Shown one piece after another: positions 7,896-14,813 of a DNA stretch of 47,259 bases (the first letter of the stretch is position 1; every line of letters begins with the position of its first letter). Made by a program: the position numbers and the translations under genes. Under the pieces are notes generated by a model. It was not told the origin of the DNA. It did no database searches and worked only from the letters and a program-made list of their open reading frames with translations. Source of the DNA: JAPUIN01 sp041580375 (GTDB taxonomy: Bacteria; Acidobacteriota; Polarisedimenticolia; Gp22-AA2); contig JBFGDZ010000002.1 in assembly GCA_041580375.1 (NCBI GenBank), positions 1-47,259 of the forward strand, read 5' to 3'.

Positions 7896-10406
7896 ATGAA
7901 GGGACGATGTCCGTCGGCGATCATCCTGCTCGCGGGGGTTCTCTGTCTCGGATCATCGGGGGACGTCGGAACCGGGGATCTGGCCGGGGAGATCCTCGAT
8001 CTGCCCCCCCCGCCTCCCGACTGGGAGCCGTACGTCGACTCCGCCCTGATCCCTCTCATTCTGGGGAGCCCGCGGGAGATCGAGGAGGCGCCCGGCGACG
8101 GAGCGTCCGTCGAGGTGCTGCTGGCGTTCTGGGGCCGGATGGCCCAGGTCCGCGCCGACGCGGAGCCGTCCCCCGCGACGCGGGAACGCCTGCTCGACGG
8201 CGTCGAGGCGCGGCCCGGGCTCCTGCCGGCTTTGCTGAGGTTCCTTCCCGACACGCCCGAGGCGCACGACCGGGTCCGCGCGCTGCTCGAGGGATCGCCG
8301 AATCTCCGGCGCGACGATCGGGCGCGCATCGAGGTGCGCTCGTGGCTCATGCGTCGCAGCCGGCACTTCCGGCGCGAACTGATCGCGTCCGCCACGCAGG
8401 CGGCCGACGAGGACGGCGGGATCCGCGGGCGCGAGGACCTCGAGGCGCTCTCCCGTCTCGACTGGCACGCGGCCGAGCCCGTCCTCAAGGCGCACGCCGC
8501 CGGCCAGCATCCCCGCCTCGCGGTCCTGTCGGTCGCTCTTCTCCACAACCACGCCGTCGAGGCGGGACGCTGGGAGGAGGTGGACGTCCTCCGGGCCCGT
8601 CTGATCAAGACCGCCGCGGATCGCGACGCTCCGGGCCGCGGCCGCGACGTGGCGATCGACGCGCTGATGACCTCCGACTGGATCGGGCGCGACGAATGGT
8701 TCCTGTCGCTCCTCGGCGACGGCACGCTGCGACGTCTCCACGACGGGATCTACGTGCTGACCCCGCTTCAGGACGCCGTGGCGCGCGATCCCGGACGCCT
8801 CATCCCGCGCGTGGCGGCGCGCATCGGCAATCCGGATCGCACGATCCACGACAACGCCGTGGCCTGCCTGGCCCACTTCCACCTGGGACGCGCCCGGCGC
8901 GACGCGCTCGAGCCCCTGTTGCCGTGGATCGAGGATCCGACGTGGTCCTCCGCCGGCTCCGGATGGTCGCCCGGCTACCGCCTGAGGATTCTCCAGAGCC
9001 TCGATCGGTTCGACATGCCCGACTGCATCCCCGGATTGATGCGGGTCGTGCGGGAGGAGAGCGGTCTGTACCGCGAGGCCGCGGCCCGCGCCCTGTCGCG
9101 CTACTGCGCGCCCGAGAGCTTCACCGCGCTGCGCGAGGCGTTCCTCCGCGAGCCGGAGGAGGCGCGCCGCCGCGCGGTGCTCCGCGCCCTGGTCGACTGC
9201 GGCGCCCTGACGGATCGCGAGGTGGCGCGCGCCATCGTGGCGTTCGCGCACAGCGCATCGAGCGCGGGCGGTCGCGCCGCGATCGAGCGGGTCCGGACGC
9301 GCTCGCACGATCCGGAGTTCCGTCTGGAGGACGACGTGAGCATGGGAATGCTGTTCAGCGAGGAGGCGACGCCGGGCGAGGGGGCCGCGGCGCTCGTTCT
9401 GCGCGAGATGGAGCGGCTCGAGCGCGACCATCCGGAGGCGGCGTGGCTGATGGCGGACATGGCGCGGACGTGGGATCGCGACGCGAGCCGTACCTGGCTG
9501 CTCGGCCGCATCGAGGGCGGGCGGGGCGGCGCCGGCGATCTCCTTCCGCTCCTGCAGCGCCGCGACGCCGTGGCGGGGCGCCATGAGCCTCGTCTGCGGA
9601 GCTGGCTCTCGTCGGGCGGGACGACGGCGGGGCTCGCCGCCGTTCTCCTGGGCGACCGGCGGGCGATGATCAAGCTGCTCTCCGGTGACGATCCGGAGGC
9701 GCTGACCGCGATGCTGGCGGCGGCCGCGCTCGTCCGGGAGCCGCTGCCGATCGATCGCGTCGGCGCGTGGGTGGCGGAGAGCGGAACGCTGCTCGGGCGT
9801 GCCGCCCGGCGCTACCTCGAGACGGAGGACGGCGAAAGGGCCGAGGCCCTCCTCGAATCGATCCCCGGGAGCGCGCCGGTCATCCTCGGGTACAGGCCCC
9901 CGCCGCCGCGCACGAACGGCGCCATCCGCGACATGACGTTCGACGTCTGGGAGGCGATGCTGCGCGAGGAGGTGCTCGACCCGAAGGGCCCGGACGAGGT
10001 CCACGCCCTCCTCAGCCGGTATCTGATCCACGACGTCGCGGTGACCAATGCCGGCGGCGAGCACCTGATCCTGCGCGTCTGGGACGATCGAGCGACGCTC
10101 ACCATCCATCGGGAGCGCGCCGGCGAGACCGTGCGCACGATCCCGGACGACGCGGTCGCGCGATTTCGCGAGACGCTCGAGTTGGAGCGGGTCGCCGCCC
10201 TCCCCTCCCTGATCGCGCCGCAGATCACGGGGCCCGAGTACGAGTACCTCCGGATCGATCGGTCGTCCGGCCGGCGCGTGCTGATCCGGGCGTTCGAAGA
10301 CGGCACGGTCGGCTCGCCGTATGGACGTTTGAAGGAGGCGTTCCGGAGCCTCCGCGACGCGCCGCCGGACGGTCCGGCCTTCCGCGCCGTGCCGCCCTGG
10401 GCGTGA
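7896..10406 (+). CDS. Exported HEAT-repeat-like protein of unknown function
   Basis: I do not recognise a named family. The 836-residue protein starts at ATG 7896, 9 nt after GGAGG at 7882-7886; an ATG at 7863 in the same frame is less well placed. A short signal-like segment (IILLAGVLCLG) is followed by a proline-rich linker with PPPPPP. From about residue 80 to 640 the sequence is nearly all alpha-helical, with repeated AVxRALVDCGAL-type and YREAAARALSRY-type helices, as in HEAT/Armadillo repeats. The last 150 residues are predicted mixed alpha/beta, with HLILRVWDDRATLTIHRE. It stands alone between alkA and the tRNA, so context offers no function. Confidence 0.75.
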   Translation: MKGRCPSAIILLAGVLCLGSSGDVGTGDLAGEILDLPPPPPDWEPYVDSALIPLILGSPREIEEAPGDGASVEVLLAFWGRMAQVRADAEPSPATRERLLDGVEARPGLLPALLRFLPDTPEAHDRVRALLEGSPNLRRDDRARIEVRSWLMRRSRHFRRELIASATQAADEDGGIRGREDLEALSRLDWHAAEPVLKAHAAGQHPRLAVLSVALLHNHAVEAGRWEEVDVLRARLIKTAADRDAPGRGRDVAIDALMTSDWIGRDEWFLSLLGDGTLRRLHDGIYVLTPLQDAVARDPGRLIPRVAARIGNPDRTIHDNAVACLAHFHLGRARRDALEPLLPWIEDPTWSSAGSGWSPGYRLRILQSLDRFDMPDCIPGLMRVVREESGLYREAAARALSRYCAPESFTALREAFLREPEEARRRAVLRALVDCGALTDREVARAIVAFAHSASSAGGRAAIERVRTRSHDPEFRLEDDVSMGMLFSEEATPGEGAAALVLREMERLERDHPEAAWLMADMARTWDRDASRTWLLGRIEGGRGGAGDLLPLLQRRDAVAGRHEPRLRSWLSSGGTTAGLAAVLLGDRRAMIKLLSGDDPEALTAMLAAAALVREPLPIDRVGAWVAESGTLLGRAARRYLETEDGERAEALLESIPGSAPVILGYRPPPPRTNGAIRDMTFDVWEAMLREEVLDPKGPDEVHALLSRYLIHDVAVTNAGGEHLILRVWDDRATLTIHRERAGETVRTIPDDAVARFRETLELERVAALPSLIAPQITGPEYEYLRIDRSSGRRVLIRAFEDGTVGSPYGRLKEAFRSLRDAPPDGPAFRAVPPWA

Positions 10407-10422
10407 GTCCCGCGCGAGGCGC

Positions 10423-10428
10423 TATAAT
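10423..10428 (+). promoter_or_regulatory. -10 element of the tRNA promoter
   Basis: A perfect TATAAT hexamer ends 21 bp before the mature tRNA 5' end. No good TTGACA-like -35 lies at the proper distance, where the sequence is still close to the stop codon of the HEAT-like gene, so this is a strong -10 with a weak -35. It is one of few such A/T-rich hexamers in this GC-rich DNA. Confidence 0.6.
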
Positions 10429-10449
10429 CGGCCTGCGTCAGGCCCTCGG

Positions 10450-10524
10450 GGGCCCATAGCTCAGCCTGGTCAGAGCAGCTGACTCATAATCAGTTGGTCC
10501 CTGGTTCGAATCCAGGTGGGCCCA
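10450..10524 (+). tRNA. tRNA with CAU anticodon, probably tRNA-Ile2 (lysidine)
   Basis: Full cloverleaf: acceptor GGGCCCA/TGGGCCC, D stem GCTC/GAGC, anticodon stem GCTGA/TCAGT with loop CTCATAA (anticodon CAT), T stem CCTGG/CCAGG with loop TTCGAAT, and discriminator A at 10524. CCA is not encoded. A CAU anticodon fits elongator Met, initiator Met or Ile2. An initiator is unlikely because position 1 pairs normally. The C4-G69 and C5-G68 pairs are features favoured by TilS, so tRNA-Ile2, whose C34 becomes lysidine and reads AUA, is my first choice; elongator Met remains possible. Confidence 0.93.
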
Positions 10525-10537
10525 ATCCGAGCTACCG

Positions 10538-10568
10538 GCGCCCGATCGATCGTCGACCGATCGGGCGC
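10538..10568. terminator. Perfect hairpin between tRNA and amidohydrolase
   Basis: An 11-bp perfect stem (GCGCCCGATCG at 10538-10548 with its complement at 10558-10568) encloses a 9-nt loop. It lies between the 3' ends of the tRNA on the plus strand and the amidohydrolase on the minus strand, so it may end transcription from both sides. There is no T tract on either side. Confidence 0.55.
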
Positions 10569-10576
10569 GCGCGGCG

Positions 10577-11959
10577 TCAGCGGTTTCCGCCTTCCGGCCC
10601 CCTGACGACGCGGCCCCCCAGCATGACGAAGACCGGACGCTCCAGCGCGGCGATGTCCCGCAGCGGATCGCCCGCGACCGCCACCAGATCGGCTAGCTTG
10701 CCCGCCTCGATCGTCCCGACGCGGTCCTCCCGGCCGAGCGCCTCGGCGCCGACGCGCGTGCCGGCCTGGATCGCCTGCATCGGCGTCATCCCGGCGCGCA
10801 CGAGGGCGGCGAACTCGCGCGCGTTCAGGGCGGTGTCGTGTCCCCCGAAATCGGATCCGACGCCGATCTTCACGCCCGCGCGGATCGCGCGGCCGACGCG
10901 GCGGACGAACTCGCCCTGGGTCCTCTTCGAGAGCTCGACCATCTTCTCCAGCTCCGGCGCGTCCGTTCCCTTCTCGATGTAGTAGTCCCCGATGTAGATG
11001 GTCGGGACGTAGTACACGCCGCTCTCGACCATCATCCGGATCGCCTCGTCGTCGAGGAACGTGCCGTGCTCGATGCTGCGCACCCCGGCGCGGATCGCCT
11101 GCTTGATTCCCTCGGCGGCGTGAGCGTGCGCCATCACCGGCACGCCCCGACGCTTCGCCTCCTCGACGGCGGCGCGCAATTCCTCGGGGCTGAAGTGGAC
11201 GTCGCCCGGATCGTCGCCGGTGGACATGAAGGCGCCCGTGACGAGCAGCTTGATCCAGTCGCTGCCGTACTTGATCTCGCGGCGGATCGCCTTGCGCATC
11301 TCGTCCGGACCGTCGGCCACCAGGCCGTCCGCGATGAGATGCTGCTCCGGGGCGGCGAAGTTGATGTCGCCGCCGCCTCCCGTCACGGAGATGTAATGGC
11401 CGGCGCCCGTGATGCGCGGCCCCAAAAACAGCCCCTCGTCGATCGCCCGCCGGACCTCGAGGTGCGCGTAGTAGACGTCGGCGTCCCCGGCGATGCGGAT
11501 CGTCGTCCAGCCGGCCCGGAGGTTGGCCTGCGCCGCGCTCAGCCCCCTGAGCGCCTTGTAGGCGGAGGACATCTTGAGGTGCGTCGTCTGATAGGCGTCC
11601 CCCTCGATGAGCGGGTGCGAGTGCAGATCGATGAAGCCGGGCAACAGCGTGGCAGGACCGAGATCGATGACCTCCGCGTCCTTCGGTACGATGTCGCGCC
11701 CGCCGACGCGCTCGATCCGGTCGCCCCGGACCAGGACGGCGGAGGCCGGCCGTGCGCGGTCCGAACGCCCGTCGATCAGGCGCCCGCAAAGGACCGCGGT
11801 CACCGGGCCGTCGTCCCGCGTTGCCGCGGCGGCCTCCGCTGAAGGCGGCGGCATCGCGAGCGCGAGCAGCGCGAGCAGCGCGAGCAGCGACCGGCCCGCG
11901 CGGCCGATCGCGCCGCGGTACCGGGGGATGGAGTCGGCTTTGCGTTTTGATTCTGTCAT
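10577..11959 (-). CDS. Exported metal-dependent amidohydrolase (prolidase-like)
   Basis: Member of the amidohydrolase superfamily close to imidazolonepropionase-like/Xaa-Pro dipeptidase enzymes, which often cleave amides or dipeptides. The 460 residues begin at ATG 11959 with GGAGGAGCC upstream and a Sec-type segment (SLLALLALLALAMPPPSAEA). Metal ligands are visible in order: HSH in GFIDLHSHP, the likely carbamylated Lys in SDWIKLLVTG, the His residues in MAHAHAAEG and SIEHGTF, and the Asp in GVGSDFGGHD. The C-terminal EAGKLADLVAVAGDPL is the composite-domain signature. No neighbour suggests a pathway, and the natural substrate is unknown. Confidence 0.9.
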   Translation of the reverse strand: MTESKRKADSIPRYRGAIGRAGRSLLALLALLALAMPPPSAEAAAATRDDGPVTAVLCGRLIDGRSDRARPASAVLVRGDRIERVGGRDIVPKDAEVIDLGPATLLPGFIDLHSHPLIEGDAYQTTHLKMSSAYKALRGLSAAQANLRAGWTTIRIAGDADVYYAHLEVRRAIDEGLFLGPRITGAGHYISVTGGGGDINFAAPEQHLIADGLVADGPDEMRKAIRREIKYGSDWIKLLVTGAFMSTGDDPGDVHFSPEELRAAVEEAKRRGVPVMAHAHAAEGIKQAIRAGVRSIEHGTFLDDEAIRMMVESGVYYVPTIYIGDYYIEKGTDAPELEKMVELSKRTQGEFVRRVGRAIRAGVKIGVGSDFGGHDTALNAREFAALVRAGMTPMQAIQAGTRVGAEALGREDRVGTIEAGKLADLVAVAGDPLRDIAALERPVFVMLGGRVVRGPEGGNR

Positions 11960-12096
11960 GAGCGGCTCCTCCGGGTTGGAGGTCGCATCTTACCGGATGT
12001 CCGGGAGCGCGCGAGGGATCGGCCGGATCCGGGGCGGGACCGGGCGCGGGGAGGCGGGGGCGCGTCCCGGTGGGGGGACGATCCTGCCGCGCCTCC

Positions 12097-12131
12097 GGGG
12101 GGGCCGGCGCGGGGTCCGCACCGGCCCCCCC
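12097..12131. other. Very GC-rich long hairpin
   Basis: An 11-bp perfect stem (GGGGGGGCCGG at 12097-12107 with its complement at 12121-12131) is followed inward, after a C/A mismatch, by GCGG pairing with CCGC around a GGT loop. It lies in the 284-bp gap between the end of the YgbA-like gene and the start of the amidohydrolase gene, both on the minus strand. It could end or attenuate transcription; no T tract follows. The rest of the gap shows nothing recognisable. Confidence 0.5.
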
Positions 12132-12243
12132 CTCCCCACGCCCGGCTGGAACGGGAGTGATGTCGGTCGGGCGCACGATGGATACACGACGCGCGTAAAC
12201 ATTTCGTGACGGGATGGTGACGATGTGGAAACGCCCGGATCGT

Positions 12244-12690
12244 CTAGTCGCGCGGCCGGGGCGGGACGGCGCGCGCGACGTCGCCGTCCGGCGCCGCGGC
12301 GCAACACTCGCCGCCGGAGGCCGGAGCGTCCGCGGCGGGCACGCTCGCCGAGGGCGCGCGCCTGACGAACGGGCCCTTGTTCCGGGAATCGAGCGAATGA
12401 CGGATGGCCAGCCAGGGGTGCCGCAGGATCATGCGCGGGCCGGCGTACCGCATGACGTCCTTCACCTCGGCCCTCATGTCGGGCCGGTAGCAGTGAACCG
12501 GGCAGGCGGCGCAGGTCGGCTTGTTGTCGGGAAAGAGACAGCGGTCGAGTCGCTTCGCGGCATAGTCGAGAAGGCCGGCGCACCGATCGCAGAGCCCGCG
12601 ACGGCGCCCGTGGAGCCCGCCGCAGTAGATGGCGATCATGGCCTCGATGGTGCGCCGCTCGCGCTCGAACCGGGCCCCGTCCTTCGTCAT
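12244..12690 (-). CDS. ygbA: YgbA-like nitrous oxide-stimulated promoter family protein
   Basis: A 148-residue cysteine-rich protein of the YgbA_NO family. In E. coli, ygbA belongs to the NsrR regulon and responds to nitric oxide; its biochemical activity is unclear. The family pattern is plain: IYCGGLHG with a cysteine, CDRCAGLLDYA, RLDRC.F, then PTCAACPVHCYRPDMR and VMRYAGPRMILRHP. The seven family cysteines suggest metal or Fe-S binding (inference). The C-terminal tail (after residue 108) is long, low in complexity and Pro/Ala-rich, with a lone CC pair, which the short E. coli protein does not need. No clear ribosome-binding site precedes ATG 12690. Confidence 0.88.
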   Translation of the reverse strand: MTKDGARFERERRTIEAMIAIYCGGLHGRRRGLCDRCAGLLDYAAKRLDRCLFPDNKPTCAACPVHCYRPDMRAEVKDVMRYAGPRMILRHPWLAIRHSLDSRNKGPFVRRAPSASVPAADAPASGGECCAAAPDGDVARAVPPRPRD

Positions 12691-12747
12691 CCAGTCATTC
12701 TGCCACGAACCGCGGACGTCGGCTCCGGTCCGGACCCGGAAAGGCTC

Positions 12748-13413
12748 TTAGATGCGGCGCCGGAGGCGGGCGTAGTGTCGCCGGGCCTTGGCGCGGTTGC
12801 CGCAGACGCTCATGTCGCACCAGCGCCGCGTGCGGTTGCGGCTCGAGTCGAGGAACAGCCAGGCGCAGGCGTCGGAGGCGCAGATCCGGACGCGATCGAT
12901 CTCGCCGCCGGTGAGGAGATCGGCGGCGGAGCGCAGAACGGGATGGAGGACGCGGTCCGGATCGTCCGGGCCGGTCTCGAGGCGCCAGGAGAAGCGACCG
13001 CGCTCCGCCCCGATCCGGAGCCGGCCCAGGGCCTGCGGGAGATGGCGGTTCAGGGTCCCGATCGCCCGGGCGGGGGGCGGCGCGCCGCGGGCGACGGCGG
13101 AGAAGATGTCGAAGATCGCCTCGCGCACGCGCACGGCCCTCGCCAGGGCGGCGCGCGCCGCGGCGGGGCGCCGGCCGGTTATCCGGAGGAGGCGGCGGCC
13201 TTCGCGATCGCCGATCGCGCCCGACTGCTCGCCCCAGGCGACGAGATCGTCGTACCGCGCCAGCAGGTCCCGGCGGCGCGGCGTGGGGCGGCAGTCGACC
13301 GTGTTGGCCAGATCGAGGCAGAGCCGGCCGCCCGTCAGCTCGAAGAGGATGCCTCCGGGGCCGGGCCGCCCCCCGCCCCTCGCGGCCGCCCGCGGCCCCG
13401 CGCGGGTTTTCAC
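12748..13413 (-). CDS. CGNR zinc-finger transcriptional regulator (ABATE domain)
   Basis: Putative DNA-binding regulator of 221 residues. The N-terminal two thirds match the ABATE ligand-binding-type domain, with ELTGGRLCLDLANTVDCRP near the start. The C-terminus carries the CGNR zinc finger: CASDACAWLFLD, then CDMSVCGNRAKARRHYARLR, with four cysteines, and a basic helix for DNA contact. It starts at GTG 13413 with a near-perfect AGGAGGT ribosome-binding site 7 nt upstream. It is divergent from an EamA transporter, an arrangement often seen for this family, so it probably controls that transporter and itself through the palindrome between them. Confidence 0.9.
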   Translation of the reverse strand: MKTRAGPRAAARGGGRPGPGGILFELTGGRLCLDLANTVDCRPTPRRRDLLARYDDLVAWGEQSGAIGDREGRRLLRITGRRPAAARAALARAVRVREAIFDIFSAVARGAPPPARAIGTLNRHLPQALGRLRIGAERGRFSWRLETGPDDPDRVLHPVLRSAADLLTGGEIDRVRICASDACAWLFLDSSRNRTRRWCDMSVCGNRAKARRHYARLRRRI

Positions 13414-13435
13414 GCTTATAACCTCCTAAAACGAC

Positions 13436-13464
13436 TTGACTGGTTTATTCCACCCGTGTAGGCT
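13436..13464 (+). promoter_or_regulatory. Sigma-70-like promoter of the EamA operon
   Basis: TTGACT at 13436-13441 (5 of 6 consensus) and TAGGCT at 13459-13464 are separated by 17 bp. The predicted transcription start near 13471 falls inside the palindrome at 13463-13496, so a bound repressor would block initiation. A weaker oppositely oriented pair (AACCAA/TTTATT on this strand) could serve the regulator gene. Confidence 0.5.
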
Positions 13465-13496
13465 CTAACCAACGTATAAGATTACGATAGTTAGAG
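13463..13496. promoter_or_regulatory. Nested palindrome, probable operator of the CGNR regulator
   Basis: CTCTAAC (13463-13469) and GTTAGAG (13490-13496) form a perfect inverted repeat. Inside it CGTA (13473-13476) and TACG (13483-13486) form a second one with exactly the same centre at 13479.5. In all, 12 of 17 half-site positions are symmetric. It overlaps the -10 region and the ribosome-binding site of the transporter gene. Confidence 0.55.
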
Positions 13497-13508
13497 GGGA
13501 TCGTCAAG

Positions 13509-14468
13509 ATGGGAGATCGGGCGTTCCGGGCCAGGATGATCGCGGCGTTCGCGGCCCTCTATTTCATCTGGGGATCGACCTACCTCGGGATCCGCTTCGC
13601 CATCGAGACGATCCCGCCGTTCCTGATGGCGGGTTCCCGCCTCGTTCTGGCGGGCGTGCCCCTGTTCCTGTGGGCCCTCGCGAGGGGGCACGCCTGGCCG
13701 CGCGCCTCGCAGTGGCTCGAGGCGGCCGTCGTCGGGGGCCTGCTCTTCGTGGGCGGGCACGGGGCGGTCTCCTGGTCGGAGCAGTGGGTGCCGACGGGCG
13801 CCGCCGCCCTGATCATCGGGACGCTGCCGCTCTGGATGGCGATCCTGGACGCGCTGCGCGACGGGGGGGCCCCGATCGATCGCAGGACGGGCGGCGGCCT
13901 CCTGATCGGCTTTCTGGGCGTCGGGTTGCTGATCGGTCCGGAGGACGTCATCGGCGGACCGCGGCCGGATCCGGTCGCCTCGGCCGTGCTCCTGCTCGGC
14001 GCCTTCTCGTGGGCGGTCGGCTCGGTGCTGTCGCGCAAGCTGAAGCGCCTTCCGGAGACGGGCCTGGCGACATCGATGCAACTGCTCACCGGGGGCGGGC
14101 TGCTGTGGATCCTCGGGATCGCGACCGGCGAGCCGGGCCGGTTCGAGCCGGCCGCCGTGTCGGCGCGATCCGCCCTCGCGCTCCTCTACCTCGCGTTCGT
14201 CGGGTCGCTGATCGGCTTCTCCGCCTTCAGCTGGCTGCTGCGCGTCACGACTCCCGCGCGGGTGTCCACGTACGCCTATGTCAATCCCGTCGTGGCCGTG
14301 CTCATCGGCTGGGGCCTCGGCGGAGAGGCGCTGACGCCGCGCATCCTGTCGGGGGGGCTGCTGATCGTCTCCGCCGTCGTCCTGATCCTGGCGCGCCGGC
14401 GCGCGGGAGCGAGCCGCGCCGCGACACCGCGCTCCATCGCTCTGCAAACGGACAAGGAGGCTCCATGA
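13509..14468 (+). CDS. EamA/DMT family transporter (YedA-like)
   Basis: Inner-membrane exporter with ten predicted helices in two EamA repeats; 319 residues, the usual length. The first helix carries YFIWGSTYLGIRFAI, the WGS-T motif of YedA-type members, and the second repeat ends with STYAYVNPVVAVLIGW, a DMT signature. ATG 13509 follows AGAGGGGA at good spacing. Its end overlaps the next gene as ATGA, so the two form an operon. Control by the divergent CGNR protein is likely from the gene arrangement and the palindrome. The exported compound is unknown; YedA relatives export amino acids or toxic small molecules. Confidence 0.93.
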   Translation: MGDRAFRARMIAAFAALYFIWGSTYLGIRFAIETIPPFLMAGSRLVLAGVPLFLWALARGHAWPRASQWLEAAVVGGLLFVGGHGAVSWSEQWVPTGAAALIIGTLPLWMAILDALRDGGAPIDRRTGGGLLIGFLGVGLLIGPEDVIGGPRPDPVASAVLLLGAFSWAVGSVLSRKLKRLPETGLATSMQLLTGGGLLWILGIATGEPGRFEPAAVSARSALALLYLAFVGSLIGFSAFSWLLRVTTPARVSTYAYVNPVVAVLIGWGLGGEALTPRILSGGLLIVSAVVLILARRRAGASRAATPRSIALQTDKEAP

Positions 14469-14770
14469 CCGTACGCATCTGGGGCGGGCGCACGCCCGAC
14501 ACGAAGGCGGACGCCTATCTCGATTATCTCAACGCCACCGGAGTGAAGAACCTCAGGGCCACGCCGGGGAACCGGGGAGTCTACGTTCTGCGCAGCATCG
14601 AGCACGGCGTGGCCGAGTTTCTCGTCGTCTCGCTGTGGGAATCGCTCGACGTGATCCGCGCCTTCGCGGGAGATCCGATCGACAGGGCGGTCTACTACCC
14701 CGAGGACGACGCGTTTCTTCTCGAGCGCGAGCCGCGCGTGCGGCACTACGAGGCGCTCGTCGCTCCCTGA
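14465..14770 (+). CDS. Small ABM-fold (antibiotic monooxygenase-like) protein
   Basis: A 101-residue cytoplasmic protein that starts within the last codons of the transporter (ATGA overlap) behind AAGGAGG at 14454-14460. The layout of strands and helices, with ATPGNRGVYVLRSI, EFLVVSLWESLDVIRAFAG and an AVYYPEDDAFLL ending, resembles the dimeric alpha/beta-barrel of antibiotic biosynthesis monooxygenases and stress-related relatives. Members may oxidise quinols or bind haem, but many are uncharacterised, so no reaction is claimed. Translational coupling to the EamA exporter and control by the CGNR regulator suggest a small detoxification module. Confidence 0.8.
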   Translation: MTVRIWGGRTPDTKADAYLDYLNATGVKNLRATPGNRGVYVLRSIEHGVAEFLVVSLWESLDVIRAFAGDPIDRAVYYPEDDAFLLEREPRVRHYEALVAP

Positions 14771-14813
14771 GGGGCCGCGGCACCAGCGCGTTTCGCCGGC
14801 GCCGTTGCTTCCC

